Shown here: positions 16,424 through 25,550 of the stretch, piece by piece
How positions within the stretch are numbered: the stretch's first letter is position 1
How the letters are laid out: each line of letters begins with the position of its first letter
Assembly: GCF_026719705.1 (NCBI RefSeq)
Contig: NZ_JAPPRR010000003.1
Span: 62,001-126,000 of the forward strand
Origin: Pseudokordiimonas caeni
GTDB taxonomy: Bacteria > Pseudomonadota > Alphaproteobacteria > Sphingomonadales > Kordiimonadaceae
DNA: 64,000 nucleotides
Direction: 5' to 3'
Program-made: the position numbers and the translations under genes
The notes under the pieces: model-generated
The model's input: the letters and a program-made list of their open reading frames with translations, nothing else
Database searches by the model: none
What the model was told of the DNA's origin: nothing

Positions 16424-16441
16424 CCCGGCATCAAAGCCGGG
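16424..16441. other. Small intercistronic hairpin
   Basis: CCCGGC and GCCGGG form a 6-bp stem with a 6-base loop, 4 bases after the kinase stop. There is no T run, so it is not a classical terminator; it may slow decay of the upstream message or do nothing. Confidence 0.35.
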
Positions 16442-16546
16442 AGTTTGAAGAAGGGCCGAAGTTGCGGCCTCGAGACTACCAAGGGCGAAGCTGACCCAGG
16501 CAAGGCCGGGGCGGCGAAACTTTACCGAGGGAACCAGGAGGAAGAC

Positions 16547-19105
16547 ATGAGGGTTACACGGAAGTCATTCATGAAAAGTGTGAGCGCGCTTGCGCTCATC
16601 GGGGCGGCCGCTGGCGCGGTGCAGGCCCAGGAAGCAGGCAACGGCGATTTCGAGGAAATCACCGTAACCGGCATCCGCGGCGGCCTCAGGGCAGCGCTTG
16701 ATGTCAAGCGCAACAACGATGGCATTGTCGATGCCATTTCGGCCGAGGATATCGGCAAATTCCCGGATCGCAACGTGGCGGAATCGCTGCAGCGCGTACC
16801 GGGCGTTACCATCCAGCGGCAGTTCGGCGAAGGCGCCGGCGTGTCGATCCGTGGTGCGGGCCAGGATCTGACACTGACCACGCTCAACGGCCAGAACGTG
16901 GCCTCGACCGGCTGGTTCGTGCTCGAGCCTGCCAAGCGCTCGTTCAACTATGAACTGCTGCCGTCGGAGCTTGTCGGCAATATCCAGGTTTACAAGTCGA
17001 GCCAGGCTGACCTTGCTGAAGGCGGCGTCGGCGGTACCGTTGTGATCAACACCCGCAAGCCGCTTGAAATGGATTCAGGCTCTTTCTACGCGTCGGTTGA
17101 AGGCCAGTATCAGGAAGATTCGGGCGAGGTCGATCCGCAGGCGTCGGCCCTGTACAGTTGGAAAAACGCCGAGGAAACCCTCGGTATCCTCGTTTCGGGC
17201 GTGTATCAGCAGCGTCACCTGCAGCGTCAGGGTAACGAAGCATTCTGGGAATGGGGCGCTGGCCCGGTCGGCTTTGAACAGAACCGCAAGCGTCGCGCGC
17301 TCAACGCCACCATTCAGTGGCGCCCGACCGAGGAACTCGACATCGTCCTCAATGCCACCGACATGCAGATGAAGGCGGACAACACCAACTATGCGCTGTG
17401 GCTGACGCAGGGCAACTGCACCTGGTGCGGCGTTGATGTGGCGCCCGACGAGCAGCTGTTCGGCACCCCGGTCGCCGGCCCGCTGAATGTGGCCTATTAT
17501 CAGGCCCGTCCGCGTGAAGCGACCATGAATTCGGATGTCATCGACCTGTCGACCACCTACACGGGCGAAGGCTACAAAGCCTGGTTCCAGGTGGGTCGCA
17601 CCAGCTCGACCGGTGGTACCGATTTCGAGATGGTTGTGGATGATGGCACCGGCGGCACCCCGATCCCCGGCGGCACCTATGATTTCCGCAATGGCAACCA
17701 GACGTGGGATCTCGCAGGCTTCGACCTTGAAACCTACGATCCGGGTTCGCTTGCCATGGGTGTTGGCTCGGCCTTCAACAAGACGCCGAAGACCGACAAG
17801 GAATGGTATGTCCAGGCTGATGCCGAGTGGGATCTGGATCTTGGCGTGCTGAAAACCTTCAAGGCCGGTGTGAAATATGCCGACCACAATACCACGAGCC
17901 GCCGCTTCGAGTTCACGCAGGCTGCGGGCTTCGACAACATCCTTTCGACTTCGGGTCTCGCCACCGGCACCTATGACGTGGGCGCCGGCGATTACAAGAT
18001 GATCCGCTTCGATTCCGAGGCGATCAAGGATTGGGCAAAAGCCAGCATCACCGGCGAAGTCGAAGACCTTGGTGCCTATTCGGAAGTGACCGAGAAGAAC
18101 TTTGCCGCTTACGGCATGAGCTCCTTCGAGGGTGACGGCTTCCGCGGTAACTTCGGCGTTCGCTTCATCCATACCGATGCCACTTCGACCTATTTCGTCG
18201 GCGGCACCGAAACCGATACGGACGGCAGCTACAACCAGTTCCTGCCGAGCCTGAACGTGGCCTTCGATGTGGCGGAGAATGTGATCGTCCGCACTTCGGC
18301 TGCCCGCGTGATGGCGCGTCCGCAATATGTCGACATGTATGTGAACCCGAACGTTGTGGGCTCCAACGACGACCTGCCGAACAACCAGTACTGGATCATC
18401 GGCAACGTCGGCCTGAAGCCGTTCGTGGCAAACCAGTTTGATGTCGGCGTGGAATGGTACTTCGCTGAAGGCTCGCTTCTGTCGGCGGCTGTCTTCATGA
18501 AGGACGTGAAGAACTTCGTGAACTTCACCGAATATCATGCCGACGATGCTGACGTACCGTTCCCGGGTGTGCTGCGCCCGGACGAGATTGCTGCCGGCTG
18601 GACGGTGCAGGAGAAGGTGAACGGCAAGGCCGCCACCGCCAAGGGCTTCGAATTCCAGTATCAGCAGGAATTCGGCAACGGCTTCGGCGCGATCGCCAAC
18701 TATACCTTCACCGATGCCAAGACGGACCGCGATACCTTCACGGACCGCAACCGCATCCTGTCGGACAGCTCCAAGCACTCGCTGAACCTGACCGGTTACT
18801 ATGAGAACGAGGACTTCCAGGCGCGTCTCGCCTACAACTGGCGCAGTGCCTACATGCTGCGTGAGTCGGGCTCTTACGGCAACCGCCTGCATGACGACTA
18901 TGGCAGCCTCGATTTCAGCGCGTCCTGGTTCATCACCAGCAATATCTCGCTGAAACTGGATGTGAACAACATCCTCGAGGAAAGCTCCAAGCAGTTCGGC
19001 AACAACGCTGCGCGTACACCGAACAGCGGCTTCACCAACGGCTTCCCGCTCTATGAGTACGAGATGCCGCGCCGTATCACGCTTGGCGCAGCTGTGAAGT
19101 TCTGA
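16547..19105 (+). CDS. TonB-dependent outer-membrane receptor
   Basis: An 852-residue receptor of the TonB-dependent type common in Xanthomonas and Caulobacter. The signal peptide covers about residues 1-27 (SALALIGAAAGAVQAQ). The plug begins with the TonB-box-like EEITVTGIRGGL, followed by AEDIGKFPDRNVAESLQRVPGVTI and VGGTVVINTRKPLE. The remaining 650 residues form the 22-strand barrel, ending with a C-terminal Phe (LGAAVKF) as outer-membrane proteins do. AGGAGGAAGAC gives a strong ribosome site at the ATG at 16547. Neighbours (kinase, SapC, two halogenase-like flavoproteins, hexosaminidase) suggest uptake of chitin oligosaccharides or another GlcNAc glycan. A hairpin terminator follows. Confidence 0.9.
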   Translation: MRVTRKSFMKSVSALALIGAAAGAVQAQEAGNGDFEEITVTGIRGGLRAALDVKRNNDGIVDAISAEDIGKFPDRNVAESLQRVPGVTIQRQFGEGAGVSIRGAGQDLTLTTLNGQNVASTGWFVLEPAKRSFNYELLPSELVGNIQVYKSSQADLAEGGVGGTVVINTRKPLEMDSGSFYASVEGQYQEDSGEVDPQASALYSWKNAEETLGILVSGVYQQRHLQRQGNEAFWEWGAGPVGFEQNRKRRALNATIQWRPTEELDIVLNATDMQMKADNTNYALWLTQGNCTWCGVDVAPDEQLFGTPVAGPLNVAYYQARPREATMNSDVIDLSTTYTGEGYKAWFQVGRTSSTGGTDFEMVVDDGTGGTPIPGGTYDFRNGNQTWDLAGFDLETYDPGSLAMGVGSAFNKTPKTDKEWYVQADAEWDLDLGVLKTFKAGVKYADHNTTSRRFEFTQAAGFDNILSTSGLATGTYDVGAGDYKMIRFDSEAIKDWAKASITGEVEDLGAYSEVTEKNFAAYGMSSFEGDGFRGNFGVRFIHTDATSTYFVGGTETDTDGSYNQFLPSLNVAFDVAENVIVRTSAARVMARPQYVDMYVNPNVVGSNDDLPNNQYWIIGNVGLKPFVANQFDVGVEWYFAEGSLLSAAVFMKDVKNFVNFTEYHADDADVPFPGVLRPDEIAAGWTVQEKVNGKAATAKGFEFQYQQEFGNGFGAIANYTFTDAKTDRDTFTDRNRILSDSSKHSLNLTGYYENEDFQARLAYNWRSAYMLRESGSYGNRLHDDYGSLDFSASWFITSNISLKLDVNNILEESSKQFGNNAARTPNSGFTNGFPLYEYEMPRRITLGAAVKF

Positions 19106-19126
19106 GCATTAACCATGTAAGCAAAG

Positions 19127-19152
19127 AAAAAGGGGAATACGTTCCCCTTTTT
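19127..19152 (+). terminator. Terminator or attenuator after the TonB receptor gene
   Basis: An 11-bp perfect stem (AAAAAGGGGAA / TTCCCCTTTTT) with a TACG loop and a terminal T run lies 21 bases after the receptor stop. It would end or reduce transcription before the SapC gene, giving more receptor than downstream enzymes. It is symmetric enough to work on both strands. Confidence 0.85.
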
Positions 19153-19208
19153 CTGGACTGTAGCGGGCAAAGCTTTACCAATACGGCATTCGAGGTAAAG
19201 GAGACACC

Positions 19209-19913
19209 ATGACTATCAATATTGTGCCCCTGCAGGCCACCATCCACGACAAGATCAAGGTCAAGGATCCGCGTTCCGCAGTGATTTTGGACAGCCAGAT
19301 TCTGCCGCTCGTCATTCAGGAAATTCCGGCCGCAGCTGCCGACATGCCTGTGGTTTTTGTGAAGAACGGCGAAACCGGTCAGTTTCAGGCAGTTGCCCTG
19401 CTCGGGCTCGAGAGCAAGGAAAATCTTTTCGCCGGCCCCGATGGCTGGGCCGATGTCTATGTGCCGCGAATCGTGATGAACATGCCCTTCAAGCTCGTGA
19501 ATCTCGAAGATGGCACCGGCCGCCTGGTCTATGGCATCGATGACGCGAGCCCGCTGGTTGGCGACGAAGGCGACGCGCTTTACGAAAACGGTACCGAAAC
19601 CGACTATCTGCAGATGCGCAAGCAGGGCCTGCAAAGCTATGTCGAGCAGGACATGATCACCAACAGCATCATCAAGCTTTTTGTCGATCTCGATCTCTTT
19701 GTGCAGAAAAGCCTCGGCGTTGATGTGAAGGGTCAGCGCATCCAGCTGGATGGCATCTATCTGATTGACGAATCCAAACTGAACGCACTGGCGGACGACA
19801 AGTTCCTTGACCTCCGCAAGCGCGGCATCCTGCCGGTCATCTATGCGCATCTTTTCTCGCTGCAGCAGGTGCGCCGACTGGCTTCCCTCAAGGCGGGGCG
19901 TAATGCGGCCTGA
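19209..19913 (+). CDS. sapC: SapC family protein
   Basis: A 234-residue protein of the SapC family (PF07277), named after a Campylobacter S-layer gene cluster but of unknown function. FVKNGETGQFQAVALLGL, then ENLF, VPRIVMNMPFKLV, and IYLIDESKLNALADDKFLDL are typical. There is no signal peptide. Members stand constantly beside TonB receptors and tryptophan-halogenase-like proteins in Caulobacterales, sphingomonads and marine gammaproteobacteria, exactly as here. GGTAAAGGAGA provides the ribosome site. Its last 11 bases overlap the start of the next gene, so SapC and the first flavoprotein are translationally coupled. Confidence 0.85.
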   Translation: MTINIVPLQATIHDKIKVKDPRSAVILDSQILPLVIQEIPAAAADMPVVFVKNGETGQFQAVALLGLESKENLFAGPDGWADVYVPRIVMNMPFKLVNLEDGTGRLVYGIDDASPLVGDEGDALYENGTETDYLQMRKQGLQSYVEQDMITNSIIKLFVDLDLFVQKSLGVDVKGQRIQLDGIYLIDESKLNALADDKFLDLRKRGILPVIYAHLFSLQQVRRLASLKAGRNAA

Positions 19914-21474
19914 TGGCCATATCCGCCATATCCTGATCGTCGGCGGCGGGACGGCTGGCTGGCTTGCAGCCAGCCATCTTGCCCGCCGCCTTCGGGCGAC
20001 AGACCCGGAGGGTGTCGCCGTCACGCTTCTTGAATCCCCCGATATCCCGATCATCGGCGTAGGCGAAGGCACCGTGCCCGCCTTCCGCCAGACGCTGAAG
20101 CATCTCGGCATCCGCGAAACCGATTTCATCCGCGAATGCGATGCCACCTTCAAGCAATCGATCCGCTTTGTGGACTGGGTCCACAATCCCGGCAGCCACC
20201 CCACACGCGCCTATCACCATGTGTTCGATTATCCGGCCGTGGACGGCCTGGACCCTACGCCCTATTGGCTGATGGGGGCAGCGGGCGACAAAAGCTATGT
20301 GGATGCTGTTTCGGTGCAGGGGCAGGTTATCGACCAGCATCTTGGCCCCAAGCTGATGACCCAGCCCGAATATGAAGGCATCACCAATTATGCCTATCAT
20401 CTGGACGCCCCGAAGCTTGCCGCCTTCCTGATGCGCCACGCGACCGAAAAGCTCGGTGTGAAACATATCCTCGCGAATGTTACGGGCGTGGAGATGGCCG
20501 AAAGTGGCGATATCGCAGCAGTGGAAACCGACCGCGCCGGGCGGGTGGATGCTGATCTTTTCGTCGATTGCACCGGCTTTTCGGCAAAGCTTATCGAAGG
20601 CGCCATGGGTGTCCGCTTCGTGCCCAAAAGCGATGTGCTTTTCTGCGAGCATGCGCTTGCCGTGCAGGTGCCTTATGCGAGCCCCGATGAGCCGCTGCCG
20701 TCCTGCACCCATGCGACCGCGCTTGATGCCGGCTGGGTATGGGATATCGGCCTCACCGACCGCCGGGGCACCGGTTATGTCTACTCCTCGGCGCATACAA
20801 GCCACGAGGCGGCGGAAGCCGCCCTTCGCGAATACTTGCGCCCGACAATCGGCAAAATGGCTGACGAGGTGACCCCGCGCCGTATCCCCATGCGCATCGG
20901 CATGCGCGAGAAGTTCTGGCAGCGCAATTGCGTAGCCATCGGTCTGTCGCAGGGCTTTGTGGAACCCCTCGAGGCCACTGGCATCCTTGTCTATGACGTT
21001 ACGGCCCGGATGCTGGCCGAACAGATGCCAGGCACCCGCGCGGCGATGGATGCGGTCGCCAGTCGCTTCAACGAACGGGTCCGCTATGGCTGGGACCGGG
21101 TGATCGATTTCATCAAGCTGCATTATTGCCTGACAAAGCGCACCGACAGCGATTTCTGGCAGGATAACCGGTGCGAGGATGGCATTCCGGAGCACCTTGC
21201 CGAGCAACTGGCAGTCTGGCGCCACCAGCCGCCGACGGCCTATGACTTCGCCACAAGGTACGAGATCTTCAATCTCGAGAATTATCTTTATGTCCTGTAC
21301 GGCATGGAGTTCGAAACCGACATGGTGCCGCTCGCCGGACGCTACGGCGAGGCCGATGCCGCCCGCCGCCTGTTTGATGATATCGGCCGCGAGGCACGCG
21401 AACTGTGCGGCGAACTGCTGCCGCACCGTGAACTGATTGCCCGTATCAAGCGGTACGGCCTGCAAACGATCTGA
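19903..21474 (+). CDS. Tryptophan-halogenase-like FAD enzyme 1
   Basis: A 523-residue flavoprotein of the flavin-dependent tryptophan halogenase family. HILIVGGGTAGWLAASHLAR is the FAD loop. The likely catalytic Lys stands in ATFKQSIRFVDW, GWVWDIGLTDR matches the W-x-W-x-I motif, and GFVEPLEATGI holds the conserved Glu. All key residues seem present, but genes of this type inside TonB-receptor clusters have no proven halide chemistry, so the substrate is open. The ATG at 19903 overlaps the SapC stop by 11 bases; the open frame extends further upstream inside sapC without a better start. A paralogue follows after 9 bases, and the set reads as one operon. Confidence 0.82.
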   Translation: MRPDGHIRHILIVGGGTAGWLAASHLARRLRATDPEGVAVTLLESPDIPIIGVGEGTVPAFRQTLKHLGIRETDFIRECDATFKQSIRFVDWVHNPGSHPTRAYHHVFDYPAVDGLDPTPYWLMGAAGDKSYVDAVSVQGQVIDQHLGPKLMTQPEYEGITNYAYHLDAPKLAAFLMRHATEKLGVKHILANVTGVEMAESGDIAAVETDRAGRVDADLFVDCTGFSAKLIEGAMGVRFVPKSDVLFCEHALAVQVPYASPDEPLPSCTHATALDAGWVWDIGLTDRRGTGYVYSSAHTSHEAAEAALREYLRPTIGKMADEVTPRRIPMRIGMREKFWQRNCVAIGLSQGFVEPLEATGILVYDVTARMLAEQMPGTRAAMDAVASRFNERVRYGWDRVIDFIKLHYCLTKRTDSDFWQDNRCEDGIPEHLAEQLAVWRHQPPTAYDFATRYEIFNLENYLYVLYGMEFETDMVPLAGRYGEADAARRLFDDIGREARELCGELLPHRELIARIKRYGLQTI

Positions 21475-21483
21475 GGGGCGGGG

Positions 21484-22995
21484 ATGGCAGAGGCACGCAA
21501 ATCGATGGTGATTGTGGGCGGTGGTTCGGCCGGTTGGATGACCGCCATCTATCTCAACCGTCGTTTCAATCTGGCCGGTCGGCACATGGATATCACGGTG
21601 ATCGAAAGCCCGGATATCGGCATCATCGGCGTGGGCGAGGCCACCGTGCACAGCGTGCGCTTCTTCTTCGCCCAGATGGGGCTGGATGAAGCCGAGCTTT
21701 TGAAGGAAACGAACGGTGCCTTCAAGCTTGGCATCCTGTTCCGCAACTGGATGAAGCCGGTGGATGGGAAACCCCATGAATATTTCCACCCGTTCGAGCA
21801 CCAGCCGCTCGGTCGCACGCTCGATATCTCCAGCCAGTGGCTGACAAGCGAGCGGGCGGGGGCGGAGCGCTATGACGAGGGTGTGAGCCTTTCAGCCGCC
21901 CTCATGAAAGCGCGGCGCGGGCCGAAGACCATGACTTCCCGCGCCTATCAGGGCGTGGTGCCTTATGGCTATCATATCGATGCGACCCTGATGGCGCGCT
22001 TTCTGCGTCGCAAGGCTATTGAAGCTGGGGTGCGCCATGTGGAGGCAACAGTCGCCGATGTCGATTGCGACGGCGCGGCGATCAAGGCGGTTGTGACGAA
22101 CGACGGCAAGCGGTTCGAGGGCGACATCTTTGTCGATTGCACCGGCTTCCGCGGGCTGCTGATCGACCGGCTGAAGGCCGACAATTGGGAAAGTTTTGAA
22201 GACGCCCTGCCGTGCAACCGCGCGGTCGCGCTGCAGCGGGAACTGGCTCCCGGCGAAGCACCAAAACCCTATACGACCGCCACCGCACTGACGAACGGCT
22301 GGGCGTGGCAGATCGATCTCGTGAACCGGCAGGGCACGGGCTATGTTTACGATGGCAACCGATTGACCCGTGAAGAGGCGGAAGCCGAGCTCCGGGCTTT
22401 CCTTGGGCCTGAAAGCAAGGTGCTGAAATGCACTCACCTTGACATGAAAGTGGGCTGCCGCCGCGAATTCTGGGTCGGCAACTGTATCGCCACCGGGCTT
22501 GCAGGAGGCTTTATCGAGCCGCTGGAATCGACCGGCCTGCATCTCATCAATCTGGCGGCGGGGCTGATGGGGACCCACCTTTCAGGCGCGCCCGACCAGT
22601 CGGTCCGTGACAGTTTCAACCGCCTGATGCGCGGCTATTATCAGGACCTCAAGCAGTTCATTGTGCTGCATTATTGCCTTACCGACCGCGACGACAGCGA
22701 CTTCTGGCGCGCTGCGCCTGCCACGGTTGACAATACCCCGTGGCTGAAGGCGCAGCTTGAAGCATGGCGGCACAAGATCTGTGAGTTTTCGGACCTTTCG
22801 GGCAGTTTCTCGACCATCTTCACGGACGAGAATTACCGCTACATCCTTTATGGCATGGATCACAGGCCGGACCTCTGGACCCGCGCCGACCCGGCCGAGA
22901 CGGAAGCTGTTTTCGCCGATCTTGCCCGCATGGGCGACACGGCGGTGAAGAACACGGCACCACACGGAGATTATCTGCGCCAGCTGCATATGTGA
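21484..22995 (+). CDS. Tryptophan-halogenase-like FAD enzyme 2
   Basis: A 503-residue paralogue of the preceding flavoprotein. MVIVGGGSAGWMTAIYLNRR is the FAD-binding loop, IIGVGEATVHSVRFFF follows, the candidate catalytic Lys is in GAFKLGILFRNW, GWAWQIDLVNRQGTGYVY matches the W-x-W-x-I motif, and GGFIEPLESTGL holds the Glu. Two divergent copies in tandem suggest either different substrates or a heteromer. The start lies 9 bases after the first copy, and the hexosaminidase gene begins 125 bases later in the same direction. Halogenation, hydroxylation or another flavin reaction are all possible; the family name should not be taken as function. Confidence 0.82.
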   Translation: MAEARKSMVIVGGGSAGWMTAIYLNRRFNLAGRHMDITVIESPDIGIIGVGEATVHSVRFFFAQMGLDEAELLKETNGAFKLGILFRNWMKPVDGKPHEYFHPFEHQPLGRTLDISSQWLTSERAGAERYDEGVSLSAALMKARRGPKTMTSRAYQGVVPYGYHIDATLMARFLRRKAIEAGVRHVEATVADVDCDGAAIKAVVTNDGKRFEGDIFVDCTGFRGLLIDRLKADNWESFEDALPCNRAVALQRELAPGEAPKPYTTATALTNGWAWQIDLVNRQGTGYVYDGNRLTREEAEAELRAFLGPESKVLKCTHLDMKVGCRREFWVGNCIATGLAGGFIEPLESTGLHLINLAAGLMGTHLSGAPDQSVRDSFNRLMRGYYQDLKQFIVLHYCLTDRDDSDFWRAAPATVDNTPWLKAQLEAWRHKICEFSDLSGSFSTIFTDENYRYILYGMDHRPDLWTRADPAETEAVFADLARMGDTAVKNTAPHGDYLRQLHM

Positions 22996-23120
22996 TGCCT
23001 GGCGCCATCAGGGATCGGCCGGTTCGATTTCTCCGGCTGATATTGGGGAACTGGGCGGGGCTTCGGATGAAGCTCCGCCGATTTTTCCCCGCAGAGACTG
23101 GACAAGAAGGGGGAGCGACG

Positions 23121-25448
23121 ATGAAGGCAGGCAAATGGATCGGCGGCGCGGTGGCGGTACTGATGCTGTGGGGCTGCGGCGACCGGGTTGATGAGGCAGG
23201 CAAAGGGGCGGACCCCCTTGATGTGCCGGTTTCCCTGCTGCCGACACCGGGCCTTCTGCAATTCGCCGACGAGGGCTTGTTCGTGCTGCCCCCCAAGGCA
23301 GGGATCGCTGTGGCAGCGGGCGACGAGGGGGCGGCAAAAGCTGCGGCCTTCGTCGCCACCTATGCAGAAAAACTGGTTGGCATCACCCTCACAACGGGTA
23401 CTGAAGGTGCCGTGCGCTTCGTGCGGCGTGACGGCCTGGGGACAGAAGCCTACCGTCTGAATGTCTCCGGTGACGGTGTCACGATTGAGGCTTCAACTGA
23501 TGCGGGGCTCCTCTATGGCGGGGTCAGTTTCCTTGAACTGCTGGGGCACGTGCCCGCCCCGGCTGGTGTGCAGCTGAAGGCCCTGACCATCGAGGATTCC
23601 CCCCGCTTCGGCTGGCGCGGCCTGATGCTCGATGAAGCTCGCCATTTCCGCGGCAAGGATTTCGTCAAGAAACTGCTCGACCAGATGGCGCTTTTGAAGC
23701 TCAACACCTTCCACTGGCATCTGGTGGACGACCAAGGCTGGCGGATCGAGATCAAGGGCTACCCGAAACTGACCGAGGTTGGCGCTTGGCGCGTGCCGGC
23801 AGGCCGCGCGGCAGCGGAAGATATCGATCCCGCAACCGGCAAGCCGCGCCTCTATGGCGGCTTCTATACGCAGGATGAGATCCGCGAAATCGTGGCCTAT
23901 GCCGCCGAGCGCGCCATCACCATCGTGCCCGAGATCGAGGTGCCCGGCCATGCCACCACGCCGATTGCGGCCTATCCGGAACTGGCCGTGAACGATATTC
24001 CGGGCGTGACGGCGCCGACCCATGCAGGCTCCGAATGGGGGGTCTATACGACGCTCTTTAACCCTTATGAGCCGACCTTCACCTTCCTTGAAGGCGTGCT
24101 CACTGAAATCGTCGACCTGTTCCCCGGTCGCTATGTGCATATCGGTGGCGATGAGGCGGTGAAGGACCAGTGGAAGGCAAGCCCCGGCGTGCAGGCCTTC
24201 ATCAAGGAAAAGGGCCTGACGGACGAGGAGGCCCTGCAGGGCTATTTTGTCGAACGGCTCGATAAATGGCTTTCGTCGCACGGCCGCATTCTCATCGGCT
24301 GGGATGAAATCCTTGAAGGCGGGCTTTCGGAAAACGCGACTGTCATGTCGTGGCGCGGCACCGAAGGCGGGCTTGAGGCCGCCAGCCACGGCCATGACGT
24401 GGTGATGAGCCCGTCGCCGACCCTGTATTTCGATTTCCTCGCCACAGAACGCGCCGACGAACAGCCGGGCCGCCCGATCGCCCAATCGCTGAAAACGGTT
24501 TACGAGTTCGAGCCCGTGCCGGCCGAACTGGCGGCGGACAAGCGCCACCATATCCTCGGCGCGCAGGCGAATGTCTGGAGTGAACATATGCGCACGGATG
24601 ACCGGGTTGAAACCGCCATCTTCCCGCGTATTGCAGCGCTCGCCGAAATGGCATGGACCGAAGAAGGCAAGCGCGATTTTGCAGCCTTCCTGCCGCGCCT
24701 TGTCGATCAGCTTGGTCGCTGGCAGGCCATGGGGGTCCGGGTTTCCGACACCGGCTTCGCGCCGGCCTTTGCGGCGGACCGCAGCGGCGACCGGGTGAGT
24801 GTGACGGTCACAAACCAGCTCGGGTACGGCGACATCCGCTACACGCTTGATGGCAGCGCGCCGACACTGGCCTCGCCCAAAGTGACTGCCCCGCTCGACC
24901 TGCCGCTTGAAGGTGTCCTCCGGGCCGCGACCTTTGCGGGCAGCGTGCAGATTGCCGCCCCGCGTGACTTCGGGCTCGATATCGCCTCCCTTCGCACCCG
25001 CATGGGGGGTGATCTGAAGCATTGCGACAATGCCTTGCGTCTCAGGCTCGAAGACGACGGCCCGCTTGGTGGTGTGCGCGTGCCCCTCAATATCGATATC
25101 ATGAAGCCTTGCTGGCTTTACGAAGATGCCGATATGGAAGGCGTGACCAGAATCCGTGTTAGTGTCTCGGAACTGCCCTTCAATTTCGAGCTCGCCTCGG
25201 GGATCGCGGCGGTGGAGGTAATGCCGGAAGAAACACCGGGCGGCGAGCTGATCGTCACGGCGCCCGGTTGTGGCGGTGACCGCATCGCCACCCTGCCGCT
25301 TGCGCCGATCACCGGCGAGACCGGCGTGGCCGCCATCGAGGCCGATATCGCACCGCAGGGCGAGATGGAAACCCTGTGCTTCCGCTTCACCCGGCCGGGA
25401 TTCGATCCGCTCTGGGCCATTCACAAGGTAGAACTTATCGCTAATTAG
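23121..25448 (+). CDS. Beta-N-acetylhexosaminidase lipoprotein (GH20)
   Basis: A 775-residue glycoside hydrolase of family 20 that would release terminal GlcNAc from chitin oligomers or other glycans in the periplasm or at the outer membrane. The signal ends in the lipobox LMLWGC (Cys about residue 18), so it is lipid-anchored. The GH20b domain precedes the catalytic barrel, which starts near DSPRFGWRGLMLDEARHF; HIGGDEAVKDQW holds the Asp-Glu pair, and SWRGTEGG and GAQANVWSEHM follow. A chitobiase-type C-terminal domain is visible (YTLDGSAPT), then an extra domain of about 130 residues. The ATG at 23121 was chosen for the preceding AAGGGGGAG and the signal peptide; the open frame extends to 22992. 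It ends the amino-sugar gene group. Confidence 0.9.
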   Translation: MKAGKWIGGAVAVLMLWGCGDRVDEAGKGADPLDVPVSLLPTPGLLQFADEGLFVLPPKAGIAVAAGDEGAAKAAAFVATYAEKLVGITLTTGTEGAVRFVRRDGLGTEAYRLNVSGDGVTIEASTDAGLLYGGVSFLELLGHVPAPAGVQLKALTIEDSPRFGWRGLMLDEARHFRGKDFVKKLLDQMALLKLNTFHWHLVDDQGWRIEIKGYPKLTEVGAWRVPAGRAAAEDIDPATGKPRLYGGFYTQDEIREIVAYAAERAITIVPEIEVPGHATTPIAAYPELAVNDIPGVTAPTHAGSEWGVYTTLFNPYEPTFTFLEGVLTEIVDLFPGRYVHIGGDEAVKDQWKASPGVQAFIKEKGLTDEEALQGYFVERLDKWLSSHGRILIGWDEILEGGLSENATVMSWRGTEGGLEAASHGHDVVMSPSPTLYFDFLATERADEQPGRPIAQSLKTVYEFEPVPAELAADKRHHILGAQANVWSEHMRTDDRVETAIFPRIAALAEMAWTEEGKRDFAAFLPRLVDQLGRWQAMGVRVSDTGFAPAFAADRSGDRVSVTVTNQLGYGDIRYTLDGSAPTLASPKVTAPLDLPLEGVLRAATFAGSVQIAAPRDFGLDIASLRTRMGGDLKHCDNALRLRLEDDGPLGGVRVPLNIDIMKPCWLYEDADMEGVTRIRVSVSELPFNFELASGIAAVEVMPEETPGGELIVTAPGCGGDRIATLPLAPITGETGVAAIEADIAPQGEMETLCFRFTRPGFDPLWAIHKVELIAN

Positions 25449-25505
25449 GTGTGAAATAACACCCAAAGATTGTGTCGGCCCAAAAATGCCGTAATCTTCG
25501 CCAAC

Positions 25506-25534
25506 AAGGGTCCTGTCACCCCACGGGACCCTTT
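25506..25534 (+). terminator. Possible terminator after the hexosaminidase gene
   Basis: AAGGGTCC and GGACCCTT form an 8-bp stem around a 12-base loop, 57 bases after the stop. Only three T follow, so termination may be weak. It ends 17 bases before the next gene. Confidence 0.5.
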
Positions 25535-25550
25535 CGGATGGAGGTTATGA

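Noticed and set aside
16424-16441. Possible fragment of the intergenic double-hairpin repeat
   Set aside because: Only the six-base CCCGGC stem is shared; the CGTCA/TGACG ends and second hairpin are missing.
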